Below the pieces are notes generated by a model. It was not told the DNA's origin and made no database searches. It was given only the letters and a program-made list of their open reading frames with translations. From the NCBI GenBank assembly GCA_050951725.1, contig JBMNJO010000001.1, positions 682,001 to 746,000 of the forward strand: a DNA stretch of 64,000 nucleotides, read 5' to 3'. A program made the position numbers and the translations under genes. The number at the start of each line of letters is the position of its first letter. Position 1 is the first letter of the stretch. Below are positions 44,733 through 54,234 of this stretch, piece by piece. This stretch comes from DTU052 sp050951725. GTDB lineage: Bacteria > Bacillota > Syntrophomonadia > Syntrophomonadales > DTU052.

Positions 44733-46271
44733 TTATTTCGCGGTTTTGGGGATGGCCTCGTAGGTTTCGTCAACTGGAGGCATCTTTACTTCTTCCTCAG
44801 TAACCGGAAGCTTGCCATAGATGGGGTGCTCCTGCCAGCCATCGACATGAGCTGCTCTTTGAGCGGCAGCTTTCATTTTGCCCCAGTCAGCACTGCTGTA
44901 GAGGAACATCTGCTGGGCAGCCATAGAACCCTCCCCGTGAATCGTATCGATCTGATAGAAGTTGCCGGTATAATCTTTGGCCAGACGGAGCATCCGCAGG
45001 CGGTTTTCGGTAGGAATTCCGTCCCGGGCACTGAGATATTTCTCGATATAAGGCCTGATCTCCGGATTGATCCAGTCACGGTACGAAGGTACGGTGGCCG
45101 CCAGTCCACCCGAGATATCCTGGAGGTACTGGCACATCTGGTGGAAGTTGCTGGCGAACGTGTACTTCGAAGCATTAATGGCCATGCGGTTGGGCATCAC
45201 CACATCGGAACCAAACTCAGTCTCGGGATCGAGACAGGCAGCTTTGCCCAGCAAGGCAACCGTTTCTGTGATCATGGCCATCCAGGCCAGTTTTTTGCGG
45301 ATGTGGTCCTCTTTGTCCACCCCATTGTACTCAGCCATCAAGGCTGCGGCACCAGTCAGTATCTCTAGCTTGCCGATCATTTTGCAGGAGCCAAACAGCC
45401 GGTGATAGCTGGCAAAGGCATAGGCCAGATTCCGCGAGAACTGCCATTCTCCGCACATAAAGACTCTTTCCCAGGGCACAAACACATCATCAAAGACGAT
45501 CAGACATTCTGGTGGCTGAAAGTGGCTTGATTTTGGAAAGTCGAAGTTCCCTTCTTCTCCATAAGTCCGGGTAATCGGCTCGACTCCAAGGAGCTTGATA
45601 CCGGGGGCGTTCACCGGAGTAGCAAAGGCCAGGGCATAATCCTTGTCGGCTTCCCCATGGGTCCGGCAGGGCAGGCACAGGACTTCGTTTGCACCAGGAG
45701 TACAGCTGATATGGACTTTGGCTCCCCGCACCACGATCCCGTCCTTATTTTTATCGACTATTCTCAGGTAATAGTCCGGGTGCTGTTTCTGCTGGGAGGG
45801 CTTGAGGCTGCGGTCTCCCTTTACATCGGTTATAGCACCGGTAATCGCCAGGTCCTGCTTCTGCAGCATGCGCTGGTAGTTTTTAACCCGTTCAACATAA
45901 TTGGTGCTCAGCTTGCTGTCCATCAGCTGAGCAACTACCGCAAAAGCTGCGAGGGCATCGGAACCCATGCAGTGGACCACTACTCCCCCGCCCGACCGAA
46001 CACCAGCGATGTAGCATTCCCGTCTCCGCAGCAGATCCTCCGGAGATTTCGGTGAGGTCAACAGGAAGTTAATATCCTCCCCGTCCTCATCCTGAGTCAC
46101 AAAGAGGTGCCGGTAATCAGGGTGATTGGGCAGGACGAAGTCCATGGCCGTAGTTTGGATAATACCGCTGAGAGTAGGATGGGTCCGTACGTCCTTGACC
46201 TTTTCCCCCAGGCACCAGATCTCCCGGCCATCATTTATGGTTTCCAGGTACTGTTCCGCAGTCCTAATCAT
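44733..46271 (-). CDS. HpaB / 4-hydroxybutyryl-CoA dehydratase family protein lacking part of the Fe-S site
   Basis: 512 residues, flavin-dependent family that includes 4-hydroxyphenylacetate 3-monooxygenase and AbfD. Family segments: GDRSLKPSQQ, VRGAKVHISCTPGANEVL, VFDDVFVPWERVFM, GGLAATVPSYRDW, TIHGEGSMAAQQMF. Compared with the neighbouring paralogue, the first cluster cysteine is Val (GGGVVVHC, V97/C101) and the H-x6-C segment HRLFGSCK is one residue short and lacks the Tyr. It therefore probably does not bind the [4Fe-4S] cluster normally. Second gene of a sigma-54 controlled pair, 97 bp after the first. Confidence 0.85.
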   Translation of the reverse strand: MIRTAEQYLETINDGREIWCLGEKVKDVRTHPTLSGIIQTTAMDFVLPNHPDYRHLFVTQDEDGEDINFLLTSPKSPEDLLRRRECYIAGVRSGGGVVVHCMGSDALAAFAVVAQLMDSKLSTNYVERVKNYQRMLQKQDLAITGAITDVKGDRSLKPSQQKQHPDYYLRIVDKNKDGIVVRGAKVHISCTPGANEVLCLPCRTHGEADKDYALAFATPVNAPGIKLLGVEPITRTYGEEGNFDFPKSSHFQPPECLIVFDDVFVPWERVFMCGEWQFSRNLAYAFASYHRLFGSCKMIGKLEILTGAAALMAEYNGVDKEDHIRKKLAWMAMITETVALLGKAACLDPETEFGSDVVMPNRMAINASKYTFASNFHQMCQYLQDISGGLAATVPSYRDWINPEIRPYIEKYLSARDGIPTENRLRMLRLAKDYTGNFYQIDTIHGEGSMAAQQMFLYSSADWGKMKAAAQRAAHVDGWQEHPIYGKLPVTEEEVKMPPVDETYEAIPKTAK

Positions 46272-46368
46272 ATAGTCACCTCATTTCATTTAATTGGGAG
46301 CGGCGGTCCCACAGAGACTACCCCTTCCGCTTGCTGTTGCACTGTTGTTATCGGGTGCAGGTCTCACA

Positions 46369-47796
46369 CTATTCTTTGATGCCTGCCAGATATTTGGCGA
46401 GTTTCTTCTTGGATTCGAGGTCATAAGAGTTCATAACTGCGATATCCTCCATGATTGGCGATCCGCCGCCGTGCAGACCGGCCACATGCATAACGCTGGC
46501 TGTATGGGAAACCAGGAGATCCTCTGCCAGGTGCCAGGCCCGATAGTGGTTTTCAGGGGAGACATCAGCTCTTCTGGTTACGTATTTACGCACAAAGTCT
46601 CCAACCACCGGGCTGTTGTAGTCTTTGGAATGAGGCAAAGTAGCCGCTAGACCGCCAGCCATTTCGCTTAACAAACTGTATTCATGATAGATGTTGTGTC
46701 CCGCGTGCCGCCGGCCAATATTGGCATAGACAATATCCGGTACGTAGGTGCCGGAGGCCGCTTTCCGCGCATTGTGACCTGCTGCAATACCACAGGCATA
46801 CACGATTTCCGCCATACTCACCATTTCTGCCATTCGTTCTCTGATGTGAGGTGCCTTGGCGATTCCGAGGTAGTCGGTGACCAGGGCCGCGGTCCCCATC
46901 ATAACATCGGCCATACCCGGTTTACACCCGGAGTAGCTGTGGCGGTGAAAGAGTGCGAACAACAGAGCCAACTGCCCGCCGAACTCGGTCTCACCGTTTA
47001 TAAAGATACGCTCGTTGGGAACGAAAACGTCATCCAGGACCACCATACATTCGACATCACCGATCTCAGACAGTGGCGATTCCAGACCCGGAGCCCGCGA
47101 ACCCCACTCAGAGTACTTGCTTATCAGGTATACCCCTTCGGTATCAGCAGGAATCGCAAAGGCAATAGCCCAATCTTTTTCATCCTCTTTTAGTGCGCGG
47201 GTGGGAATCACAACGATCTCATCGACCATGGCTGAGGTGTTGTGCAGTTTCGCTCCCCGTACCACTACCCCGTCCGGACGCCTTTCAACCACGTGCACAT
47301 ACTGGTCCGGGTCTACCTGTTGACCCGGGCGTTTGCTCCGGTCACCCTTGGCATCGGTCTGCCCGCAGGAAGCCACGATGTCATTCTCCTGGAAGTATTC
47401 CAGGTACTTCAGCCATCTCTCATAATAGTTGGTGCCATACTTCAGATCGCAGTCCTTGGTTACTACCGACAGGGCGTTCATGGAGTCGGTCCCCATGCAC
47501 CTCTGAATACATCCCCCTGTGAGGTCGCAGAGTTTACGGGTAATCAGCTGCTTGTTCAGAAGATCTTCGACGCTCTGATGAATGTGGGTCCACCGGTTGA
47601 TTGGTTTACCGGTGATGTGAGATTTGACCACCACCAGATCCCGGTATTCGGGGTCCTGGGCCTTGTCAAAGGTAACTTTGAAAGTGTGGGTCCCCTTCAC
47701 CACCCGGGGATCATCGCGCCCGATGACTTCTCCATTGATATAGATGTTCTTCTTCATTTTGGATATACGTTCAATGTACTGTTCCCAGGTAATCAA
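46369..47796 (-). CDS. 4-Hydroxybutyryl-CoA dehydratase / vinylacetyl-CoA isomerase-like enzyme
   Basis: 475 residues, TTG start with GGGAGGG. Known AbfD uses three Cys and one His to bind [4Fe-4S] beside FAD; here the same pattern is present as C96-x3-C100 (GGCIQRC) and H284-x6-C291 (HRHSYSGCK), with the catalytic-type Tyr288 and Lys292. Also FDKAQDPEY, GDRSKRPGQQ, VRGAKLHNTSAMVDE, LHGGGSPIMEDI. Likely dehydrates 4-hydroxybutyryl-CoA or a related hydroxyacyl-CoA to crotonyl-CoA, feeding beta-oxidation. A related substrate cannot be excluded. Confidence 0.85.
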   Translation of the reverse strand: MITWEQYIERISKMKKNIYINGEVIGRDDPRVVKGTHTFKVTFDKAQDPEYRDLVVVKSHITGKPINRWTHIHQSVEDLLNKQLITRKLCDLTGGCIQRCMGTDSMNALSVVTKDCDLKYGTNYYERWLKYLEYFQENDIVASCGQTDAKGDRSKRPGQQVDPDQYVHVVERRPDGVVVRGAKLHNTSAMVDEIVVIPTRALKEDEKDWAIAFAIPADTEGVYLISKYSEWGSRAPGLESPLSEIGDVECMVVLDDVFVPNERIFINGETEFGGQLALLFALFHRHSYSGCKPGMADVMMGTAALVTDYLGIAKAPHIRERMAEMVSMAEIVYACGIAAGHNARKAASGTYVPDIVYANIGRRHAGHNIYHEYSLLSEMAGGLAATLPHSKDYNSPVVGDFVRKYVTRRADVSPENHYRAWHLAEDLLVSHTASVMHVAGLHGGGSPIMEDIAVMNSYDLESKKKLAKYLAGIKE

Positions 47797-47835
47797 TGTG
47801 TATCCCTCCCGTTAGTGTTGTTATTAAACGTTCAT

Positions 47836-47850
47836 GCAATAATTGTGCCA
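47836..47850 (-). promoter_or_regulatory. Sigma-54 (-24/-12) promoter
   Basis: Minus strand reads TGGCACAATTATTGC, an exact TGGCAC-N5-TTGC. It predicts a transcript start about 28 bp before the TTG start of the AbfD-like gene. The adjacent divergent gene encodes a sigma-54 activator. Confidence 0.93.
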
Positions 47851-48214
47851 GTGTTATGAATCTAACACCGAATCGATCAATTCCGGGTTTAATGGGATTT
47901 TCGCCTGCCCCTGAATTCAGATTAGATTCTAAATTGTGTATATTATTTTCCCATGCGCTTATTGGTTTGACACGGATAGTGCCGAGAGCAATCCCCAACA
48001 CCAGGTTAGGCCTGGTTTTATATACAGGACACTGGGTGTTTCATTTTGATATTATCAACACCAGTGGATTATAGGTCAGCCTCGCCATAAAGACAGTTTT
48101 ATAACAGTTGTCGCAACAAGCCCGAAAAGATCGGATCCTCAGGGATCATGTGTAAAAATTGCACTATCCGCCATAACGTTATATACTGCCGGTAAGAAGG
48201 TGTTGAAATGAATC
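47851..48214. promoter_or_regulatory. Intergenic region with candidate enhancer sites
   Basis: Between the sigma-54 promoter and the activator gene. GTGTTA-6 nt-TAACAC at 47851-47868 abuts the promoter. Related AACACCAG motifs occur at 47997-48005, 48030-48040 (complement, CACTGGGTGTT) and 48057-48066, about 150-220 bp upstream of the promoter, the normal distance for activator binding sites. Confidence 0.5.
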
Positions 48215-50176
48215 ATGGATAGAAGAGAATTAAGACGCAAATGGGAAGAACTACATAATAACCCGTTCGCCCGCGGGCACCTGCGCCCGGAGATCGCCGA
48301 TTCATGGGCGCGCAGTGACCAGTACGGAATAAATCCCTGGATGCGGGAAAATCCCTATGTAGCTACTGAGGCAGAGATGAAAGAAGCCCGCGAAAGATCC
48401 GGTTATCTGATCCAGGTGGCCCGGCCGATTATGGAGCACCTGTATAAATTCGTGGCTGGGACCGGATTTATTGTAGGTCTGGTCGACACCAACCTGCAGG
48501 CCTTGGACTGCATTTTTGCCGATCATGAGGCTCAGGAATGGAGAAAAACTGCCCATTTGGTGGAAGGTGGGCTCTGGTCCGAAGAATTGGTGGGTACTAA
48601 TTGCTCTGCCCTGGCAATCGCCCTGGCCAGGCCTATCTCGGTATTCGGCTATGAACACTACTGTCTGTTCGCTCACGCAGGCGCTGCTTCCTCGGCTCCC
48701 ATATTTGACGGGGACAGAATAATCGGAGCCTTGGCTATGAATGGACCCTTTGACCGGGTAAGCAACCACACCCTGGGCATGGTAGTAAGCGCTGTGAAGC
48801 ATATCGAATCCAATATTGTTCTGGAACGGGCCAGTGAATTCCATCAGGAGACCATTGATTCAATCTCCGAGGGTTTGCTGGTGCTTAAGGTGGATGGTGA
48901 GATACTGGGAATCAATCAGATGTGTGCCAAGATCCTGCGGATCACCGGTAAGCCGCTGATTGGCCGCAACCTTTATGAACTCATGGGACATAACGAAGGG
49001 AACCAACATTTTATAAGGCTAGTCACCAGGGGCCGGGCTATAACCGATGAACGGGTCACTTTTTACCTGGGCAAGGACCGGGTGCAGTGCAATATTACCT
49101 GCAGTCCGATGGGAGACCGCGATCGCATAGTGGTAACCTTGAGAGAGAGCCATAAGGTTAATCACCTGGTGCGCAACTGGATCGGTGCCAATGCCAAGGT
49201 AATTTTTGATGACATAATTGGTGAGGACCCAAACTTCTGTCAGGTTTTGCATAACGCACGTCTGGCCTCATCCTCCAATTCCAATGTTCTGATTACCGGC
49301 GAGAGTGGTACGGGCAAGGATCTGATAGCCCAGGCAATGCATAATGCCAGCCCCCGGAAAAACAGTCCCTTTGTAGCCATCAATTGTGCGGCATTACCTC
49401 GGGACCTGATTGCCAGTGAGCTGTTTGGCTATGAGGACGGGGCTTTTACCGGTGCCCGAAAAGGCGGAAACATCGGGAAATTTGAGCTGGCTGACCAGGG
49501 AACGATATTCCTTGATGAGATTGGGGACATGCCGCTTGATCTCCAGTCTGCCCTCTTGCGGGTTATTGAAGAAAAGAGTGTGATGCGTTTGGGCGGCAAC
49601 AAGTTAATACCGATTGACGTAAGAATTATTGCCGCCACCAATAAGGATATTACCACAGCGATTAACCGGAAATCCTTCCGGCCCGATCTCTACTACCGTT
49701 TGGGTGTAATAAGGCTTAACATGCCGCCGCTGCGGGAGCGAAAAGATGACATTCCGATTCTGACTGAGTACTTCCTGGCGCGGGCCTGCAGACAGCTTAA
49801 TAAGCCGCAGGTCCGTCCGGGTCCTGAATTGATCAAGATCTTCATGGCATACAACTGGCCGGGAAATGTCAGAGAGTTGCAGAACATCCTGGAGAGTGCA
49901 ATTCAGCTCAGCCCGACCAATGAGTTAGATTTCGATATGGTGCAGGCTAATCTGAAAATGCCGGTAGGAGCAGACGATGAGGCTCCTCTGCCTCCTGCTG
50001 AGCCCATGCCTGAAGGCAACGGTCAGCCGGTAGTATGGTCGCTGGCGGAAATGGAGAAGCAATGGATACTGCACTGTCTGAAACACCACCACTACAACAA
50101 GTCGGAAACAGCAAGGGCCCTGGGCATCCAGCGCCGGACCCTATATAACCGGCTGAGGGAATATGGGTTTCAATAG
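48215..50176 (+). CDS. Sigma-54-dependent transcriptional activator (AcoR-like: GAF, PAS, AAA+, Fis)
   Basis: 653 residues. GAF-like N-terminal region (~60-200), PAS segment (~210-310, ETIDSISEGLLVLKVDGEIL), AAA+ domain with Walker A GESGTGKD, the sigma-54 contact loop GAFTGA in YEDGAFTGARKGG, Walker B TIFLDEIGDMPLDLQ, and a C-terminal Fis helix-turn-helix (NKSETARALGIQRRTLYNRL). Senses a ligand and activates the divergent AbfD-like operon. Confidence 0.94.
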   Translation: MDRRELRRKWEELHNNPFARGHLRPEIADSWARSDQYGINPWMRENPYVATEAEMKEARERSGYLIQVARPIMEHLYKFVAGTGFIVGLVDTNLQALDCIFADHEAQEWRKTAHLVEGGLWSEELVGTNCSALAIALARPISVFGYEHYCLFAHAGAASSAPIFDGDRIIGALAMNGPFDRVSNHTLGMVVSAVKHIESNIVLERASEFHQETIDSISEGLLVLKVDGEILGINQMCAKILRITGKPLIGRNLYELMGHNEGNQHFIRLVTRGRAITDERVTFYLGKDRVQCNITCSPMGDRDRIVVTLRESHKVNHLVRNWIGANAKVIFDDIIGEDPNFCQVLHNARLASSSNSNVLITGESGTGKDLIAQAMHNASPRKNSPFVAINCAALPRDLIASELFGYEDGAFTGARKGGNIGKFELADQGTIFLDEIGDMPLDLQSALLRVIEEKSVMRLGGNKLIPIDVRIIAATNKDITTAINRKSFRPDLYYRLGVIRLNMPPLRERKDDIPILTEYFLARACRQLNKPQVRPGPELIKIFMAYNWPGNVRELQNILESAIQLSPTNELDFDMVQANLKMPVGADDEAPLPPAEPMPEGNGQPVVWSLAEMEKQWILHCLKHHHYNKSETARALGIQRRTLYNRLREYGFQ

Positions 50177-50229
50177 GATTGCCCAGAATATAGTTTGAAT
50201 TACGGGCTGCCATTTATAGAAGGGCCTCA

Positions 50230-50409
50230 TTATTTGGCAACCTGAGCCTGGCGAGCATGTCTATGCCTGGAATCTAGGCCGTCCATCCTGGACTCTAAGC
50301 CACCCATTCTGGAATCTAAGCCTTCCATGCTGGAATCCATCTTATCGAATCGCCTATTCAAGTTATCAAACTGTTCAATGACTAGCTTTTGAAACTTCTG
50401 GCTGTCCAT
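50230..50409 (-). CDS. 59-residue heptad-repeat (coiled-coil) protein
   Basis: ATG at 50409 after a GGGGG-type site, stop TAA at 50230. The N-terminal part is helical (QKLVIEQFDNLNRRFDK), followed by four seven-residue repeats: MDSSMEG, LDSRMGG, LESRMDG, LDSRHRH, encoded by 21-bp direct repeats in the DNA, and a basic tail. Resembles short coiled-coil proteins related to phage or membrane-tethered helical spacers; function unknown. Convergent with the activator gene. Confidence 0.6.
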   Translation of the reverse strand: MDSQKFQKLVIEQFDNLNRRFDKMDSSMEGLDSRMGGLESRMDGLDSRHRHARQAQVAK

Positions 50410-50729
50410 TGATTAACCCCCTTCTGTCAATTCCGCCGATGGGGGGGGCAAAGCCCGATGATTCATGGAGGCACATAAGTTATTAACGTAATTTCTTTAA
50501 TTCCCCTGCTCCGTATAATCCTTCGCTGACAGGAATAATCCTTCTGTTCACCTGGGGCATTAAATTGTTGTTAATTTACAAAAGCCTCGTAGTTTTTCTT
50601 GTGAATTTGCGTTAATATAACATAGATAATTTAACTCCGTTATTCCATATAGTAGAATGTTTTTTCAAAATGAACACAATATACAACTACGGATACATCT
50701 TACTCGTTGTTTAGAATTGGAGGAATACC
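50410..50729 (+). promoter_or_regulatory. carB upstream region
   Basis: 320 bp, AT-rich, without a gene. Several TATAAC/TAGATAAT-like -10 candidates lie around 50615-50635 but no convincing -35. I see no PyrR-type anti-terminator loop or intrinsic terminator. Confidence 0.35.
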
Positions 50730-53700
50730 ATGCCGAAACGTACTGACATTGACAAGATACTGATTATTGGATCCGGCCCCATAGTAATCGGGCAGGCCAG
50801 TGAATTTGACTATTCGGGCACCCAGGCCTGTAAGGCTCTGAAAAAGCTGGGTTACAAGGTCATCCTCGTTAATTCCAATCCGGCTACCATCATGACCGAC
50901 CCGGAAATTGCAGATATCACCTATATTGAGCCATTAAACCTGAGAAGCCTCACCGATATAATTGCCAAAGAGCGACCAGATGCCCTGCTGCCGAATTTGG
51001 GCGGCCAGTCAGCTTTGAACCTGTGTTCGGAGCTGAATCAGGCAGGAGTCCTGGATAAATACGGGGTCCAGGTGATCGGGGTGCAGGTTGAGGCTATCGA
51101 GCGTGGCGAAGACCGGATCGCCTTCAAGGAGACCATGAAACGCCTGGGTATTGAGATGCCCCGCAGCATGCCGGCCTACAGCGTGAAAGAAGCCGAAAAG
51201 ATTGCTTCCGAACTCGGTTATCCTGTAGTCATACGTCCCGCCTACACCATGGGCGGCACCGGCGGCGGTCTGGTATATAATGTAGAAGAGTTGAAGGCGG
51301 TAGCCAGCCGCGGCATTTCGGCCAGCCTGGTGGGACAAATCCTGGTAGAGGAATCAGTTCTTGGCTGGGAAGAGTTGGAAGTGGAAGTGGTCCGGGATGC
51401 TAAAAACCAGATGATTACGGTTTGTTTCATTGAGAATATTGATGCTATGGGCGTGCATACCGGTGATTCCTTCTGCTCCGCACCCATGCTCACCATCAGT
51501 TCCGAACTCCAGCAGCGGCTGCAGAGATACGCTTATGCAATTGTTGAAGCCATTGAGGTTGTGGGCGGAACCAATGTTCAGTTCGCTCACGATCCGGTAA
51601 CCGACCGCGTGGTTATTATTGAGATAAATCCCCGAACTTCCCGTTCCTCTGCTCTGGCTTCCAAAGCTACCGGCTTTCCCATCGCTCTGATTTCAGCGAT
51701 GTTGGCGGCTGGCCTTACACTTGACGAAATCCCCTACTGGCGGGATGGTACCCTGGACAAATACACCCCCTCGGGAGACTATGTGGTCATCAAATTCGCC
51801 CGCTGGGCCTTTGAAAAGTTTCCCGGTTCCCGGGATAAACTGGGCACGCAGATGCGGGCGGTCGGTGAAGTGATGAGCATCGGCAAGAACTATAAGGAAG
51901 CCCTGCAAAAAGCGATCCGTTCCTTGGAGATAAACCGTTCCGGTTTGGGTTTCGCCAAGGACTTCAATCAGCGTTCCTGCGAAGAACTGCTGCATATGCT
52001 GGCCGAACCTTCCAGCGAGCGACAGTTTATAATGTATGAGGCCCTGCGCAAGGGTGCGGAGATTGAACTTCTGAGCCGCCTGACCCACATCAAGCCCTGG
52101 TTCATCCAGCAAATGAAGGAACTCGTGGATCTGGAGGAAGAGATTCTAAAGTACCGCGGAAGAGGACTTCCCGATCAGTTGCTGATTCAAGCCAAGAAAG
52201 ACGGCTTCTCCGATCGTTATCTTGCCATGCTTTTAAGCCGGCCGGAAACTGAGATTCGGGAGCAGCGCAAGGCACTTGGGGTTGTGGAAGGATGGGAAGC
52301 TGTCCCGGTCAGCGGGGTGGAAAATGCAGCCTACTATTTCTCTACCTACAACCAGCCTGATCAGACTGCTGCCCCCAGTGAACGGCCCAAGGTAATGATT
52401 CTGGGAGGAGGGCCTAACCGCATCGGCCAGGGTATTGAATTTGATTACTGCTGTGTGCATACCGCCTTTGCCCTGCGCGACCTGGGATACGAGACAGTGA
52501 TGGTCAATTGTAATCCGGAGACGGTATCCACCGACTACGATACCTCGGATAAGCTCTATTTTGAACCCTTAACCGTGGAAGATGTGCTCAGCATCTATGA
52601 AAAAGAACAGCCCCTGGGTGTGATAGTGCAATTCGGCGGTCAAACCCCTTTAAATATTGCTGGTGAACTGGCGAAGGCCGGGGTGAAGATCCTCGGTACC
52701 AGTCCTGAGACAATCGACCTGGCCGAAGACCGTGACCATTTCCGTCACATCATGGATAAGCTGGACATTCCAATGCCAGAGTCCGGTATGGCGGTTAACC
52801 TTGAGGAGGCTCTGGCCATTGCCAATCAAATTGGTTATCCTCTGATGGTCCGGCCTTCGTATGTTTTGGGTGGACGGGGCATGGAGGTGGTTCACGACGA
52901 GGAGATGCTCCGCCAGTACTTGGCAGCGGCAGTGGATGTCACACCGGAGAGACCAATTTTGATCGACAGGTTTCTCAGCAATGCTATTGAGGCCGAGGCG
53001 GATGCGATAGCCGATGGCCGGGATGCCTTTGTCCCAACCGTTATGGAGCACATTGAATTTGCCGGTATCCATTCTGGAGACTCGGCCTGTGCGATTCCAC
53101 CGGTGAGTATCCCGCCCAAGCATATTAATACCATTGTGGATTACACGAAAAAGGTAGCTCGAGCGCTGAACGTGGTAGGCCTGATGAATATGCAGTACGC
53201 TATTGCTGATGACAAGGTTTACGTTTTGGAAGCCAATCCCCGGGCTTCGCGTACGGTGCCCCTGGTTTCAAAGGTCTGCGACATCCGAATGGCCAAGATC
53301 GCCACCGAAGTAATGATGGCCGATTATTCAGGTAGTAAGTCCCCTGTTGAACGTCTGGTCACCAGGAATATCCCGCATTTTGGGGTCAAAGAAGCGGTCT
53401 TCCCATTTAACATGTTCCAGGAGGTCGACCCCCTGCTGGGACCGGAGATGCGTTCTACCGGAGAGGTGTTAGGCATCGCGGATTCATTTGGTCTGGCCTA
53501 CTTCAAAGCCCAGGAGGCTACCCAGTCCCCCTTGCCCACCTCCGGGACCGTGTTGATCAGCGTTAACGATCAGGATAAGGTCATGGCCCTGGAAACCGCG
53601 CGGAAATTTGTCAAATTGGGCTTTAAGATCAAAGCCACTAACGGGACCTACCATTACCTGCAAAAAAACGGGGTCACAGCCGAAAAGATCAAGAAACTGT

Positions 53701-53957
53701 TTGAGGGCCGCCCCAATATTGTTGACGGTATCACCAACGGAGAGATCAACTTGGTCATCAATACTCCGTCCGGTAAACGGAGTCAGCATGACGATTCCTA
53801 TATCCGCAAAGCGGCCATAAAATACAAAGTACCTTATATCACTACCATAGCAGCAGCTCTGGCCAGTGCCAAAGGTATCGCCGCCTATATGGAAAACAAC
53901 CACTTGGAGACGAAACTGAAATCATTGCAGGAATACCATGCAGAGGTAAACCGTTAG
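50730..53957 (+). CDS. carB: Carbamoyl-phosphate synthase large subunit
   Basis: 1,075 residues, full length. Two ATP-grasp halves: ILIIGSGPIVIGQASEFDYS opens the first and MILGGGPNRIGQGIEFDYCC the second; GYPVVIRPAYTMGGTGGG and GYPLMVRPSYVLGGRGMEVV are the paired ATP loops; the C-terminal MGS-like domain ends ...ALASAKGIAAY. Makes carbamoyl phosphate from glutamine-derived ammonia, bicarbonate and ATP with CarA. No carA or pyr/arg gene is adjacent, which is unusual. GGAGG before the ATG. Confidence 0.98.
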   Translation: MPKRTDIDKILIIGSGPIVIGQASEFDYSGTQACKALKKLGYKVILVNSNPATIMTDPEIADITYIEPLNLRSLTDIIAKERPDALLPNLGGQSALNLCSELNQAGVLDKYGVQVIGVQVEAIERGEDRIAFKETMKRLGIEMPRSMPAYSVKEAEKIASELGYPVVIRPAYTMGGTGGGLVYNVEELKAVASRGISASLVGQILVEESVLGWEELEVEVVRDAKNQMITVCFIENIDAMGVHTGDSFCSAPMLTISSELQQRLQRYAYAIVEAIEVVGGTNVQFAHDPVTDRVVIIEINPRTSRSSALASKATGFPIALISAMLAAGLTLDEIPYWRDGTLDKYTPSGDYVVIKFARWAFEKFPGSRDKLGTQMRAVGEVMSIGKNYKEALQKAIRSLEINRSGLGFAKDFNQRSCEELLHMLAEPSSERQFIMYEALRKGAEIELLSRLTHIKPWFIQQMKELVDLEEEILKYRGRGLPDQLLIQAKKDGFSDRYLAMLLSRPETEIREQRKALGVVEGWEAVPVSGVENAAYYFSTYNQPDQTAAPSERPKVMILGGGPNRIGQGIEFDYCCVHTAFALRDLGYETVMVNCNPETVSTDYDTSDKLYFEPLTVEDVLSIYEKEQPLGVIVQFGGQTPLNIAGELAKAGVKILGTSPETIDLAEDRDHFRHIMDKLDIPMPESGMAVNLEEALAIANQIGYPLMVRPSYVLGGRGMEVVHDEEMLRQYLAAAVDVTPERPILIDRFLSNAIEAEADAIADGRDAFVPTVMEHIEFAGIHSGDSACAIPPVSIPPKHINTIVDYTKKVARALNVVGLMNMQYAIADDKVYVLEANPRASRTVPLVSKVCDIRMAKIATEVMMADYSGSKSPVERLVTRNIPHFGVKEAVFPFNMFQEVDPLLGPEMRSTGEVLGIADSFGLAYFKAQEATQSPLPTSGTVLISVNDQDKVMALETARKFVKLGFKIKATNGTYHYLQKNGVTAEKIKKLFEGRPNIVDGITNGEINLVINTPSGKRSQHDDSYIRKAAIKYKVPYITTIAAALASAKGIAAYMENNHLETKLKSLQEYHAEVNR

Positions 53958-54199
53958 GATCCAAAAGGGAGTTGCGGTTGGTAAGTAATTTCAAGTAATT
54001 TCGGGGACACCTCTTAAGGGATTTATTGAGGCCAGTCTATTCAGCGGCGTATCATACGCGGCTGATCCCACCACCGCATTTACTATTCCACCGGTTCAAG
54101 ACCGGCTCATCCTATACCTGCGCCGCAAATTTCGCGCGGGTTGCTTTCACCCCGACTGGAACCGGGGTTTGGTCTGTAAGTGCCAGGACCAGGGATAAA

Positions 54200-54228
54200 T
54201 GATGCACGGAGTCTGCCCCCGTGCATCA
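54200..54228. repeat. Diverged palindromic repeat
   Basis: TGATGCACGG ... CCGTGCATCA arms around AGTCTGCCC: same TGATGCA/TGCATCA ends as the repeat family elsewhere, diverged core. Near it, AAGTAATTTC occurs twice in tandem at 53983-54002. Nothing else is seen in the 277-bp gap after carB. Confidence 0.6.
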
Positions 54229-54234
54229 TAATGG

